Source: Leifsonia shinshuensis (GTDB lineage Bacteria; Actinomycetota; Actinomycetes; Actinomycetales; Microbacteriaceae). Taken from it: a DNA stretch of 64,000 nucleotides. Both the position numbers and the translations under genes were made by a program. The stretch lies in contig NZ_JAVDVK010000001.1 of assembly GCF_031456835.1 (NCBI RefSeq), positions 1,116,001 through 1,180,000 of the forward strand, in the 5' to 3' direction. Below, one piece after another: positions 1-7,603 of the stretch. Position 1 is the first letter of the stretch. Each line of letters starts with the position of its first letter. Under the pieces are notes generated by a model. It was not told the DNA's origin and made no database searches. It saw nothing but the letters and a program-made list of their open reading frames with translations.

Positions 1-253
1 GACCATCGGCTCCTCCTTCCGCCAGTACTACGACTACGACTCCAACCCGCCCCGACCGCCGATCACCGCACCGCTGGGCGTGCTGCTCAGCCGCGAGCCG
101 GTGATGGACGGCTACCCCCGCTCCTTCGCCGAGCGCGCCGCGACGGATGTGCGCTCGTTCGAGCGCGCCCCGCACGGCGGCCACTTCCTCGGCCTCGAGC
201 AGCCGGACCTGGCAGCCGACCGCATCCGCGCATTCTTCGCCGGGCTGGCCTGA
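1..253 (+). CDS. Epoxide hydrolase-type alpha/beta hydrolase, C-terminal end (5' truncated by window)
   Basis: Only the last 83 residues are in the window; the reading frame enters at base 2 and stops with TGA at 251-253. The segment contains a GGHF motif, the usual setting of the catalytic histidine, followed by a terminal ADRIRAFF helix. Both are typical of the epoxide hydrolase branch of alpha/beta hydrolases, which open epoxides with water. The nucleophile and cap domain lie upstream, outside the window, so the exact substrate class cannot be judged. The assignment rests on the C-terminal motifs alone. Confidence 0.65.
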   Translation, partial: TIGSSFRQYYDYDSNPPRPPITAPLGVLLSREPVMDGYPRSFAERAATDVRSFERAPHGGHFLGLEQPDLAADRIRAFFAGLA

Positions 254-304
254 CGGTCGCGGGCTTTGCGGCATCCGGAGACCCACCTCGCTAGAGTCGG
301 CGTC

Positions 305-559
305 ATGGGGGAACGTCAGGGAGAACCGCGCTGGTTCCGTGTGGCCTTCGGGAAGCCCCGGACCTGGAACGGCGTGGTCTGGCTCGCGCTCGCTGCGTGC
401 TGGTTCGCCGTCTCGATCGTGGACGGCGGCCAACCGTGGCGATATCTTCTCGCCGCGCTCTGGGCGGTGCTGGGTGGAGTGGTGCTGACGGTCGCCGTCC
501 GCGACCGTCGCCACGCCGGCGGGGCGTACGCTCCGCCCGTCGTCGAGCGGCAGGACTGA
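305..559 (+). CDS. Small two-helix membrane protein, unknown function
   Basis: This 84-residue protein has two hydrophobic segments, at about residues 22-38 (VVWLALAACWFAVSIV) and 44-62 (WRYLLAALWAVLGGVVLTV), joined by a short polar loop, so it should be an integral membrane hairpin. I chose ATG 305 because TAGAGT at 292-297 lies 7 nt upstream, the leaderless pattern seen repeatedly in this window. A longer in-frame start at 266 would precede that hexamer. The stop codon at 557-559 abuts the next gene. I do not recognise the family. Confidence 0.6.
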   Translation: MGERQGEPRWFRVAFGKPRTWNGVVWLALAACWFAVSIVDGGQPWRYLLAALWAVLGGVVLTVAVRDRRHAGGAYAPPVVERQD

Positions 560-982
560 GTGCCGGCCATGCGTCGGCCATCGAGCACGCAGCGAATCGC
601 CGTCGCTGCGATGGCTCTGTATGCGCTGACGCTGACCGGGTGCACCCAGGCGAGGATGTGCGGAGAGGAGATCACGCCGGCGCCACGCATCACGGTCGAT
701 GTGCACTCGTGGGTCACGGCGCATCCGGAGACCAACGTGCGCGTGTGCGCCGAGGGGAGCTGCCTCACCGGGTACAACGTCGTCGCATTCACCATGGACG
801 AGCCGTCGACCCTGCCACACGACGGCGACAGCATGGCGCTCACCGCCGAGGCAGTGCAAGGTACGGACGCGGTCCAGTCGTTCCGTACGACCGCGCGACT
901 CGTTCACAACCAGTGCGGGCAGGAAGGCTTGTGGCTGCGGATGGACGCCAGCGGTCGGTTCTCGACCACATCGCCGCAGTAG
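560..982 (+). CDS. Putative secreted lipoprotein, unknown function
   Basis: The 140-residue product starts with GTG directly after the preceding stop codon; ATG 569 is an alternative start. A short basic N-terminus, a hydrophobic core and the lipobox LTGC at about residues 25-28 mark a type II signal peptide, so the mature protein should be lipid-anchored outside the membrane. The mature part has several cysteines (MCGEE, VCAEGSC, NQCGQ) that could form disulfides. No catalytic motif was recognised. Direct abutment suggests co-transcription with the small membrane protein upstream. Confidence 0.6.
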   Translation: MPAMRRPSSTQRIAVAAMALYALTLTGCTQARMCGEEITPAPRITVDVHSWVTAHPETNVRVCAEGSCLTGYNVVAFTMDEPSTLPHDGDSMALTAEAVQGTDAVQSFRTTARLVHNQCGQEGLWLRMDASGRFSTTSPQ

Positions 983-994
983 CGGCGGGCCGTC

Positions 995-1858
995 TCAACG
1001 GAGTCGTGGCCGTCTCCAGAGGTCGGCGGGTGTAGCTCCTGCGCGGAATCCGAACGTCTCCGCGAGGATGACGGCCTCCGGGAAGTTGGCGGCGAGCGCG
1101 TCCGGTGTGTGAGCGTCGCTTGCGAAACTGATCGCCCGACCCCCTTCCTCGGCCCACCACTGCGGCACCCACGACCAGAGCCGTCGCGTGTTCAGCTCGA
1201 GCGCCCGGCCGCTGTCGGCGATCGCGCGCATCGCGTGGCGGATGAGGCCCTCGAACCGTCGCGGGTCGAATGGACCGGCTTCTTCCGCCGGCCAGTGACG
1301 GAGGGCGTAGTCGATGTGGGTGAACACGTCGAACGCGTCCGAGCCCGCCACCATGACCGGGATCTCAGCGAGGTATGCGGTCATCACGTCTGCTGCAGGG
1401 TGTTCCTGCAGCAGCCTGCTCGGTTCCGCGCGACCGCCGCCCATGTCCAGGGTGTGCAGCGATCCGTTGATCCGATCGAAACGGTCCAGGTCCACCAGGG
1501 CGCGGGCCTCCGCCTCGAACAGGTGCGGCTGCCCGAACTCGACGCCCGTGAAGATGCCGAGCTCGGGGAACTCGCGGCGCATACGGTCGATGTCGTCGAA
1601 GTAGCCGTCGACGTCGAAGGGCTCGAACTCCATGAGGCCGTCCGGCTGCACATAGTGCCGCTGGTGCGGCATCAGGTCGCCCGGCTCCGCGCGCCAGGTG
1701 CCCGGAATGTCCAAGTGCTCGGTGAAGAAAAGCGCGGGTAAACCGATTCGGATCGCTTGTTCGCAGGTCTCCCGCATGCGACCGACGGCGGCGGAGTGCG
1801 GTCCGCCGGTGTCCCAGGACCATTCGCTGTGGACGTGGCTGTCAGCGGGCAAGACCAT
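995..1858 (-). CDS. PHP-domain phosphoesterase (histidinol-phosphatase-like)
   Basis: This 287-residue protein begins MVLPADSHVHSEWSWD. The HVH motif near residue 9 is the first metal-binding motif of the PHP domain. Later FFTEHLD, GVEFG, NGSLH, DVFTHIDYALRH and FASDAHTPD supply the other expected histidine, glutamate and aspartate ligands. The family hydrolyses phosphate esters using a tri- or dinuclear metal centre, and the length fits HisJ/HisK-type histidinol phosphatases. No histidine biosynthesis genes lie nearby, so the true substrate is open. It is convergent with the lipoprotein gene at 560-982. Confidence 0.75.
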   Translation of the reverse strand: MVLPADSHVHSEWSWDTGGPHSAAVGRMRETCEQAIRIGLPALFFTEHLDIPGTWRAEPGDLMPHQRHYVQPDGLMEFEPFDVDGYFDDIDRMRREFPELGIFTGVEFGQPHLFEAEARALVDLDRFDRINGSLHTLDMGGGRAEPSRLLQEHPAADVMTAYLAEIPVMVAGSDAFDVFTHIDYALRHWPAEEAGPFDPRRFEGLIRHAMRAIADSGRALELNTRRLWSWVPQWWAEEGGRAISFASDAHTPDALAANFPEAVILAETFGFRAGATPADLWRRPRLR

Positions 1859-1975
1859 AGCGGGATCGTAGTCCGTCGGTCCCGAGCCCCGAGCTCAAAC
1901 GAGATTCATGGCCACTCTCTACGCGTCATCCCTGAGAGGGACGAGGCGACCCTCGTCGCCCAGTAGCTTGGCCCC

Positions 1976-2335
1976 ATGTCCACGACTTTCGCGCCGCTGC
2001 GGCATCGTCGCCCGGTCCTGACCGCCGCGCTGCTGCTCCTGCTGCACGGCGTCATCGTCTTCGTCGCGGTCATGCTCGGTCTTTCGATCGCCCTCACGAT
2101 CGGAGGTCCCACCATCGGGAGAGACGAGCTGGGACGCATGGGACCGGCTCTGCAATTGGCTGTCGCGGGCGCGCTGGTGCCGTTCGCCTTCGCTGTGCTG
2201 CTGACCGCATTGGTCGGGCTTGTGTCCCCCCGCCGCGTCTGGGTCGTGCCGATCGTCGGCATCTGCAGCAGCGTCGTGTTGTGGGTCACCGCGATGCTCT
2301 TCCTGCACGCGCCCGATCCGGTCCTCGGCGGTTGA
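1976..2335 (+). CDS. Small membrane protein, three predicted helices
   Basis: The 119-residue protein has three hydrophobic stretches, at about residues 15-45, 60-84 and 90-110, and a basic N-terminus (PLRHRRP). This suggests a polytopic inner-membrane protein. TAGCTT at 1964-1969 lies 6 nt before ATG 1976, consistent with a leaderless transcript. I do not recognise a family and no functional residues stand out. It is divergent from the PHP phosphatase and convergent with the SDR gene. Confidence 0.6.
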   Translation: MSTTFAPLRHRRPVLTAALLLLLHGVIVFVAVMLGLSIALTIGGPTIGRDELGRMGPALQLAVAGALVPFAFAVLLTALVGLVSPRRVWVVPIVGICSSVVLWVTAMLFLHAPDPVLGG

Positions 2336-2369
2336 GTCGAGCGCGCTCGGGACGAATCCTCCCCGTCCT

Positions 2370-3302
2370 TCACATCGCGATGCGGGTGCCGGTCAGCCGC
2401 TCCGAAACCTCCCAGAGTGATACGGCCGCGCCGAGATCGGTCGCGACCGGCTTGAACCAGTCGCCGACAGCATCCGGGTGCGTCTTGGAACCGGTCGGGC
2501 CCCAGAACAATTCGGGTGAAGCGTCCGGGTGCAGGGCTGCCGTCAGGACGCCGACGTCGGCCGGCCCGGGTTCACGACCGATGGCTCCGGCGATGATCCG
2601 GGTCATCACCCGGGTCGCCACCGAGGGATACGTCGTGTGCAGGGGTGTGCGCGCCATACCCGGATGTGCGGCGAAGCTTCGTACGGAGCTCCCCGACTCC
2701 GCGAGACGACGACCGAGCTCCAGCGCGAACATGACATTGGCGAGCTTGGAGCGGTTGTAGGCGCGACCCGGTGAGTAGCGGGACGAGCTGGCGAGGTCCT
2801 CGAGATCGAGCTTCGCCGCTGCATACAGCGCGGACGACACGGTGACGACCCGCGGGTCGGTCCCCTGCTCGAGGGAGGGCAGCAGACGGGCGGCGAGGGC
2901 GAAATGCCCCAGGTGGTTGGTGGCGAATTGGCTCTCGATGCCGTTGCGATCGTGTCGGAGTGGGACGCTGCTGATGCCGGCGTTCAGGACGAGAAGGTCC
3001 ATCGGTGCGCCTGCGGCCATGCCCGCGAACCGCTCGATCGAGTCGGGGTCGATGAGATCCAGCTCTGCGACGGTGATTTTGCCTGCGGAAAGGTCGTGCT
3101 CGGCCAGCAGGTGCGCGCGGGCGGCCTCGGCTTTCGTGACGTCCCGAGCGCCGATGATCACGTCGGCGCCCTGGAGCGCGAAGGTGCGGGTCGTGACGAG
3201 GCCGAGTCCGCTCGCGCCGCCGGTCACGACGGCGCGTCGTCCTGCGAGATCGGGCAAGGTGAGGAGCGGGCTCGTCAGTCGTGTGGGTGCGGGGTAGTCC
3301 AT
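2370..3302 (-). CDS. Short-chain dehydrogenase/reductase
   Basis: This is a classical SDR of 310 residues. TGGASGLG near residue 29 is the Rossmann glycine motif, LVLNAG is the structural NAG motif, and YNRSK carries the catalytic Tyr-x-x-x-Lys with an upstream serine in VTVSS. It should be an NAD(P)(H)-dependent oxidoreductase in the cytoplasm; the substrate is not predictable. It is divergent from a MerR-family regulator, and their shared 48-bp gap holds a MerR-type operator. It is therefore probably the regulated target. Confidence 0.85.
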   Translation of the reverse strand: MDYPAPTRLTSPLLTLPDLAGRRAVVTGGASGLGLVTTRTFALQGADVIIGARDVTKAEAARAHLLAEHDLSAGKITVAELDLIDPDSIERFAGMAAGAPMDLLVLNAGISSVPLRHDRNGIESQFATNHLGHFALAARLLPSLEQGTDPRVVTVSSALYAAAKLDLEDLASSSRYSPGRAYNRSKLANVMFALELGRRLAESGSSVRSFAAHPGMARTPLHTTYPSVATRVMTRIIAGAIGREPGPADVGVLTAALHPDASPELFWGPTGSKTHPDAVGDWFKPVATDLGAAVSLWEVSERLTGTRIAM

Positions 3303-3316
3303 GCCGGAAGCGTAAA

Positions 3317-3338
3317 CTCTGACATCGGTGTCAAGGTC
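3317..3338 (-). promoter_or_regulatory. MerR-type operator/promoter between SDR and MerR genes
   Basis: The gap holds the dyad TGACA-N4-TGTCA (3320-3333), flanked by symmetric AC..GT bases. On the SDR strand it overlaps a TTGAC -35-like element. MerR-family regulators bind such dyads inside an over-long spacer and twist the DNA to activate. Its position, 14 bp before the SDR ATG and 13 bp before the regulator ATG, fits control of both genes. Confidence 0.55.
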
Positions 3339-3350
3339 AAGAGGAGTCTC

Positions 3351-3695
3351 ATGCGGATCGGTGAGCTGAGCGCGCGGACGGGTGCGAGCCCGAGGTCGCT
3401 GCGGTACTACGAACAGCAGGGACTGCTGACGTCGGAGCGGCAGCCGAACGGCTACCGGGAGTACGCACCGAACGCGGTCGCAATGGTCGAAACCATCAGG
3501 TCCCTGCTGGACATCGGACTTCCGACGGCGCTGGTCAAGGACGTACTCCCGTGCACCGTCGGGGAGCGGTCCGAGTCGGCATGTCCGGGGCTCCTCGAGC
3601 AGATCGCGGCGTTGCGGGACGACGTCCGGTTGCGCGCCGAACGGCTGACGACCATCGAGGCTTCGCTGACGACCTATCTGCGCGCCAACGCGTAA
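3351..3695 (+). CDS. MerR-family transcriptional regulator
   Basis: The 114-residue protein starts MRIGELSARTGASPRS, the canonical MerR helix-turn-helix, followed by LRYYEQQGLL and the wing NGYREY. The second half is a short coiled-coil dimerisation helix. A cysteine pair is present in LPCTVG and SACPGL but does not form a recognisable metal-binding loop. The likely role is ligand-dependent control of the divergent SDR gene and of itself. I chose ATG 3351 because the HTH begins at residue 2; the preceding AGGAGTCTC includes a plausible ribosome-binding site. Confidence 0.85.
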   Translation: MRIGELSARTGASPRSLRYYEQQGLLTSERQPNGYREYAPNAVAMVETIRSLLDIGLPTALVKDVLPCTVGERSESACPGLLEQIAALRDDVRLRAERLTTIEASLTTYLRANA

Positions 3696-3775
3696 CCCGG
3701 GGCGCCGGTTGGTCGGACACGGTGCGCGTGGATGAGCACAGCGTCCGCCCGACCTCCGACGCTCCTCAAAGCCGG

Positions 3776-3803
3776 TTGATCCCTCGGCTCACGCGTCTAC
3801 CGT
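3776..3803 (+). promoter_or_regulatory. Sigma-70-type promoter for the secreted lipase
   Basis: TTGATC at 3776-3781 and TACCGT at 3798-3803 are separated by 16 bp and lie about 70 bp upstream of the lipase start. This is the best promoter candidate in the 180-bp gap after the MerR gene; no other feature is visible there. Confidence 0.4.
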
Positions 3804-3875
3804 TTCTGGCCGAAGCCGCGCCCGCGACGGATAGCCCCGTCCGTCCCCCGGAGGGCGCAGACGGAAGAGGTACCG

Positions 3876-4727
3876 ATGTCGTTACTGAAGAAGCTGCTCA
3901 TCGCCGCCACTACGGCGGCCCTCGGGTCGATCGCGCTCGCCGTGCCGGCGCAGGCGGACACCGTGTCCGTCTCTCCCCCGGGCGCGAACGACTGGTCCTG
4001 CGTGCCGTCCGCCGCACACCCGTATCCGGTGATCCTCGTGCCGGGGACCTTCGAGAGCATGGCGAAGAACTGGGCGACGATGTCCCCGACCCTCAAGCAG
4101 GCCGGCTACTGCGTCTTCGCCCTCGACTACGGGCAGTACAACGGTGTCGATGCGTCCGGCCCGATCGCCGACTCCGCGAAGCAGCTCGCCCCGTTCGTGG
4201 ACGCGGTGCTCGCGTCCACGAAGGCGTCGCAGGTCGACCTCGTCGGGCACAGCCAGGGCGGCATGATGCCGCGCTACTACCTGGGCTTCCTCGGGGGCGC
4301 GAAGAAGGTGCACCAGCTGATCGGCATCGCCCCGTCGAACCACGGCACCCGGGGCGTCATCGTTCCCGGGCCGGACGGGCTGCCTGCTCTGACCAGCGCC
4401 TCCCCCACCGCGTGCCCGGCGTGCGCGGACCAGACCGCGGGATCCGCCTTCCTGCAGAAGCTGAACTCCATCGGCGACACGGTGAAGGGTCCGTTCTACA
4501 CGGTCATCTCGACCACGCACGACGAGGTCGTGACGCCGTACCAGACCCAGGCCTTGAGCAGTTCGGCCTCACAGGTCACGAATCTGGTCATCCAGGACAA
4601 GTGCCCCGCCGACCCGATCGAGCACGACCAGACACCGAACGACCCCGTCGTGCAGCAGCTGGTGCTGGAGGCGCTGAGCGTCCCGAACGGGCCGGCCGAC
4701 CCGGCCTACCAGCCGAGCTGCGTGTGA
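3876..4727 (+). CDS. Secreted triacylglycerol lipase/esterase (lipase class 2 type)
   Basis: The 283-residue protein has a Sec signal peptide (lysine pair, hydrophobic core, cleavage after VPAQA near residue 28). The mature enzyme carries an oxyanion-loop-like VILVPGTF, the nucleophile elbow GHSQGG (serine near residue 127), an aspartate in TTHDEVVTP and a histidine in IEHDQTPND, as in actinobacterial LipA/EstA-type lipases. Conserved cysteines (DWSCVPS, GYCVFA, ACPACA, PSCV) probably form disulfides. The ribosome-binding site GAAGAGG lies 7 nt before ATG. It should hydrolyse acyl esters outside the cell. Confidence 0.85.
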   Translation: MSLLKKLLIAATTAALGSIALAVPAQADTVSVSPPGANDWSCVPSAAHPYPVILVPGTFESMAKNWATMSPTLKQAGYCVFALDYGQYNGVDASGPIADSAKQLAPFVDAVLASTKASQVDLVGHSQGGMMPRYYLGFLGGAKKVHQLIGIAPSNHGTRGVIVPGPDGLPALTSASPTACPACADQTAGSAFLQKLNSIGDTVKGPFYTVISTTHDEVVTPYQTQALSSSASQVTNLVIQDKCPADPIEHDQTPNDPVVQQLVLEALSVPNGPADPAYQPSCV

Positions 4728-4770
4728 GTTGCGCCCTCGGGCGCCCTGCGGGTCGGGCGAGTGATTCGTG

Positions 4771-5754
4771 TCAGCCGCCCCCGCCCAGGTGGACGGTGTA
4801 CGCGGGCACGAACTGCACCGTGACCTGGGCCGGATCGACGCCCTGGGCCTTCAGCGCCGCCTCCAGCGAGCCGGTCTCGGGCACGGGAGGCTCACCGGTG
4901 AGCGTCAGAGTGGCCTGACTGCTGGTCGCCTGGAGTTCGCTGATCTCCCAGCCGTTCTGCTGCGCCCAGGGCTGAGCGGCCTGTCGGATGGAGTTCTCCA
5001 GCAGCTCCTGGTCGGCGAAGCGCGTCGACGTGAGCGTCAGAGGCACGCCGATGATCAGCAGGGTCACGACGATCGAGATGATCGCCCGGTGCCGCCTCCC
5101 CCAGCCCCGCCGCGCATGGGTCTCGGCGGCGGCACCGGAGACTGCCCCGATCCGGTAGCCCGTGAGGATGATCACCCCCGTCGCGAGAATCGCCGCCACG
5201 TTCGCGACGAACAGGAGCAGCGCGCCGCCGGCCTGACTCCACGCCTGCGATTCGAGCGTCAGACCCACCACCGAGAGCGGTGGCACCAGCGAGATCGCGA
5301 TCGCGACTCCCGGGAGCGTGTCCGAGATGTCCTTGCGCACCAGGGCGACCGTGCCGACGGCCCCGGTTGCCAGCGCGGCCAGAAGATCGATGAGGCTCGG
5401 CGAGACCCGTGCGGCGACCTGGCTGTTGGTGGCGGCGACCACGGGTGCAGCGACCAGGAGTCCGACGAGGTAGCCGATCGCGACGGCCGTAACGGCTCCC
5501 GCAGCGACCATGCCCCAGCTCAGCATGAGATTGCGACGGTCGCCCGTGACCGTGGCCAGCACGACCCCGAGGATCGGCGTCATCAGCGGGGCGACGATCA
5601 TCGCACCGATCACGGTGGCCGACGAGTCGCCGACGACTCCCGACGCGGCGATCACCGAGGACAGGCACAGCAGCAGCCAGAACCGGCTGAATTTGGAGGA
5701 TGCCCGGTCGCCTTCGAAGAAGACCGTTTCGCGCATGTCCGCGACCGTGTTCAT
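4771..5754 (-). CDS. DUF389-family membrane protein
   Basis: The 327-residue protein has about six hydrophobic segments. The conserved early block VVGDSSATVIGAMIVAPLMT is the signature of the DUF389 (TIGR00341-like) membrane family, whose biochemical role is not established. After the last membrane segment (about residues 225-245) a soluble C-terminal tail resembles a BON-like fold (ISELQATSSQATLTLTGEPP), but that resemblance is weak. It is convergent with the lipase gene. The 203 bp upstream (5755-5957) hold no supported gene. Confidence 0.75.
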   Translation of the reverse strand: MNTVADMRETVFFEGDRASSKFSRFWLLLCLSSVIAASGVVGDSSATVIGAMIVAPLMTPILGVVLATVTGDRRNLMLSWGMVAAGAVTAVAIGYLVGLLVAAPVVAATNSQVAARVSPSLIDLLAALATGAVGTVALVRKDISDTLPGVAIAISLVPPLSVVGLTLESQAWSQAGGALLLFVANVAAILATGVIILTGYRIGAVSGAAAETHARRGWGRRHRAIISIVVTLLIIGVPLTLTSTRFADQELLENSIRQAAQPWAQQNGWEISELQATSSQATLTLTGEPPVPETGSLEAALKAQGVDPAQVTVQFVPAYTVHLGGGG

Positions 5755-5957
5755 CCGCTCCCCTTCCCGGTCGCGATCGCGGACAAGGCGTCCCCGTCCG
5801 CGCAGCGCACGACGCGAGCGACTCCTTCGTCAACTCCTCCGGTCGCCGTCCCGTCCCGTCACAGAGCAAGCATCGCCAGGCGCGCGTGGCCGCACAAGCA
5901 GGCGTCGCTCGGGGCGGGATGGGCTCTCCTACGGGATCACAGCGCCCCAATGAAGAA

Positions 5958-5979
5958 AGCCCCCGGAATTCCGGGGGCT
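5958..5979 (-). terminator. Rho-independent terminator after the minus-strand tRNA cluster
   Basis: AGCCCCCGG-AATT-CCGGGGGCT forms a perfect 9-bp stem. On the minus strand it is followed by a T-rich tail (TTCTTC). It lies 22 bp beyond the 3' end of tRNA-Val(GAC). Confidence 0.7.
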
Positions 5980-6000
5980 CTTCTCTGTCTGTTCTCTCTG

Positions 6001-6072
6001 TGGGCGATACTGGGATCGAACCAGTGACCTCTTCCGTGTCAGGGAAGCGCGCTACCGCTGCGCCAATCGCCC
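6001..6072 (-). tRNA. tRNA-Val (GAC)
   Basis: The minus strand folds as a 72-nt cloverleaf. Acceptor stem GGGCGAT pairs with ATCGCCC, the anticodon loop CTGACAC lies between CTTCC and GGAAG, and the T-arm loop is TTCGATC. The anticodon GAC reads valine codons GUC/GUU. It is the last gene of the Gly-Cys-Val tRNA cluster. Confidence 0.93.
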
Positions 6073-6097
6073 GAGCCCGAACCGAAGCTCAGGATCG

Positions 6098-6168
6098 AGG
6101 TGGATACGGGATTCGAACCCGTGTATACGGCTTTGCAGGCCGCTGCCTCGCCTCTCGGCCAATCCACC
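6098..6168 (-). tRNA. tRNA-Cys (GCA)
   Basis: The minus strand gives a 71-nt cloverleaf starting GGTGGATTGGCC with anticodon loop CTGCAAA (anticodon GCA) and T-loop TTCGAAT. The discriminator base is U, as expected for bacterial tRNA-Cys. It is the middle gene of the cluster. Confidence 0.93.
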
Positions 6169-6234
6169 GAACGCCACAACACGGAAGAACCGTACCGTAC
6201 CCGAGAGGCCCGATCCGTAGACCGGGCCGACTCG

Positions 6235-6307
6235 AGCGGATGACGAGACTCGAACTCGCGACCCTCACCTTGGCAAGGTGATGCGCTACCAACTGCGCTA
6301 CATCCGC
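6235..6307 (-). tRNA. tRNA-Gly (GCC)
   Basis: The minus strand gives a 73-nt cloverleaf. Acceptor stem GCGGATG pairs with CATCCGC, the anticodon loop is TTGCCAA (anticodon GCC), the T-loop is TTCGAGT and the discriminator is U. It is the promoter-proximal gene of the cluster. Confidence 0.93.
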
Positions 6308-6341
6308 ATTTCGTTCCGCAGTTCCCTGCGGCACTTGAAAG

Positions 6342-6370
6342 ACTCTAGCCGATCCGCGCGCCCAAGACAA
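6342..6370 (-). promoter_or_regulatory. Promoter of the Gly-Cys-Val tRNA operon
   Basis: On the minus strand TTGTCT and TAGAGT are separated by exactly 17 bp, ending 34 bp upstream of tRNA-Gly. This is the strongest promoter candidate in the 158-bp gap between the divergent tRNA units. On the plus strand TAGTAT at 6442-6447 is a likely -10 element for tRNA-Val(CAC). Confidence 0.65.
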
Positions 6371-6465
6371 AACCGATGACGACGTCCGGGTGTGTCGATC
6401 CGCGCCTCCGTGTCGATGTGCATCGGGACCCCCGAGTCGGCTAGTATCGAATCTCGCAGCCCCCC

Positions 6466-6538
6466 GGGCGATTGGCGCAGTTGGTAGCGCGCTTCCTTCA
6501 CACGGAAGAGGTCATCAGTTCGAGTCTGGTATCGCCCA
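6466..6538 (+). tRNA. tRNA-Val (CAC)
   Basis: The 73-nt plus-strand cloverleaf has acceptor stem GGGCGAT/ATCGCCC, anticodon loop TTCACAC (anticodon CAC, codon GUG) and T-loop TTCGAGT. The acceptor stem and D-arm resemble those of tRNA-Val(GAC) on the other strand. An integrase remnant starts about 100 bp downstream, which suggests that this tRNA once served as an attachment site. Confidence 0.93.
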
Positions 6539-6546
6539 CAAATAAG

Positions 6547-6573
6547 AAACCCCCGGTCACGCCGGGGGTTTTT
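6547..6573 (+). terminator. Rho-independent terminator of tRNA-Val (CAC)
   Basis: AAACCCCCGG-N5-CCGGGGGTTT forms a perfect 10-bp stem followed by TTCTTC, starting 9 bp after the tRNA. An identical stem recurs at 14491-14515. Confidence 0.75.
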
Positions 6574-6640
6574 CTTCATCGTCCTCACTCGCGCTCCGCC
6601 GCGCACCCACAGAAAACCCACACTTCGGTTCAGAGCGGGG

Positions 6641-6784
6641 TCATTTCGGGATCATTTTGGGTGCCCAGAGGCTGACGTCGGTGCGCTCCGCCGCCTTCTC
6701 CGCGAGGACGTCTGAGACGGTCACGAGGTCGTCTTCGAAGCGGTCGGCGTACACGTCTAGAGTCATCGCGGCCAGGCTAGGTCT
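6641..6784 (-). pseudogene. Remnant of a tyrosine-type integrase (C-terminal end)
   Basis: About 48 residues remain. The string LAAMTLDVYADRFEDDL is the characteristic C-terminus of actinobacterial phage/ICE tyrosine recombinases, where the catalytic tyrosine sits in the T-L-D-x-Y context. Similarity breaks off upstream of about 6784, and no Arg-His-x-x-Arg box or N-terminal domain is present in any frame. It is a deleted gene, not a functional one. Its position next to tRNA-Val and convergent to it is the classical layout of an integrated element. Confidence 0.7.
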
Positions 6785-7223
6785 AGAACACAGGTCGAAA
6801 GAGATACGTGCGCTTCGCCCAGCAGCTGAGGTGGTCGCGACCGTGGGGCTCGTTTGGTGCCTGAAACTTCAACGCGGCTCGGCCTGATTCCAGTCGTGGT
6901 CCAGGAAAAAGCTCGCGCGCTGCTTCCCGCGCGCCATTCTCGCCGAAAGCACTCCATTCCCCGTCCCACTCGCATTCGGGATCGTTCAACTGTGCGCTAT
7001 CGCTGACGCTCCGCGCGGACTGCTTGTCCGGTTCCGCCTCCGAGTGTCCGGTCGAACTCTCGATCAGGTTGGCGAGACGCACCGTTTCAGGTGAGACAGA
7101 CTCCGCGCCCGGAGCAAAAGAACGCGCTCATTGGGCTGAGGTTTTCTGTCTGTTCGAGAAACGCCCGCGCACTCGCCAGCGCCGAGCTTTGGGCCACCTT
7201 GCCGTGGGCCACGCATGAGGGCA
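6785..7223. other. Stretch without a supported gene
   Basis: The base composition is lower in GC than the surroundings and the frames are short. A minus-strand frame of 99 codons (6783-7082, GTG start) has no ribosome-binding site and no recognisable domain. I read this as decayed mobile-element DNA following the integrase remnant. Confidence 0.4.
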
Positions 7224-7346
7224 GCCGGTCCCATGTAGGACCAAGTACCCGGCGTCGCACAGCCGTTTGACGATTGGGTGCATCGCTTGCGGGAAGATCC
7301 CGAACACAGTCGCCAGGGCTCGCATAGATGGAAGCTGGCGGCCCCC
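7224..7346 (-). pseudogene. Possible remnant of a GntR-like winged-helix DNA-binding domain
   Basis: The minus-strand reading RQLPSMRALATVFGI, followed by VKRLCDAGYLVLHG, resembles the helix-turn-helix and wing of GntR-family regulators (LPS-R-LA...F-GVS pattern). There is no start with a ribosome-binding site, and the sequence beyond the wing is not recognisable. The 257 bp up to the next gene (7347-7603) hold nothing else that I can support. Confidence 0.35.
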
Positions 7347-7603
7347 GGGAAGCCGGCCCGCCGATCACCGGTTTTGGCGCGGAATCACGCGGATCTTCGT
7401 GTCCGAGGCTGGCTCGTACAGCCTCGGATTGGGCGCCGAGGCGGTCGGGACACGTATGGTCTGCGATCTTTGCCGGACCAGGCACCCCTCAGCTACCAGT
7501 GGTCCGCGCCAGCAGCGAGTGTCTTCACGCTGGAGAGTAGCCGCCCAATTGCGAACCGCTTCCCGTCAACCGGGGATCGTCTCAGGCATGGCCTCGCGGG
7601 ACC

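Noticed and set aside
5755..5957. Possible small gene between the DUF389 gene and the tRNA cluster
   Set aside because: The frames present have no start signal, no hydrophobic or structured segment, and differ between strands; nothing supports coding.
6783..7082. A 99-codon minus-strand ORF next to the integrase remnant
   Set aside because: It has a GTG start without a ribosome-binding site or leaderless hexamer and no recognisable domain. It is kept only as part of the unassigned stretch.
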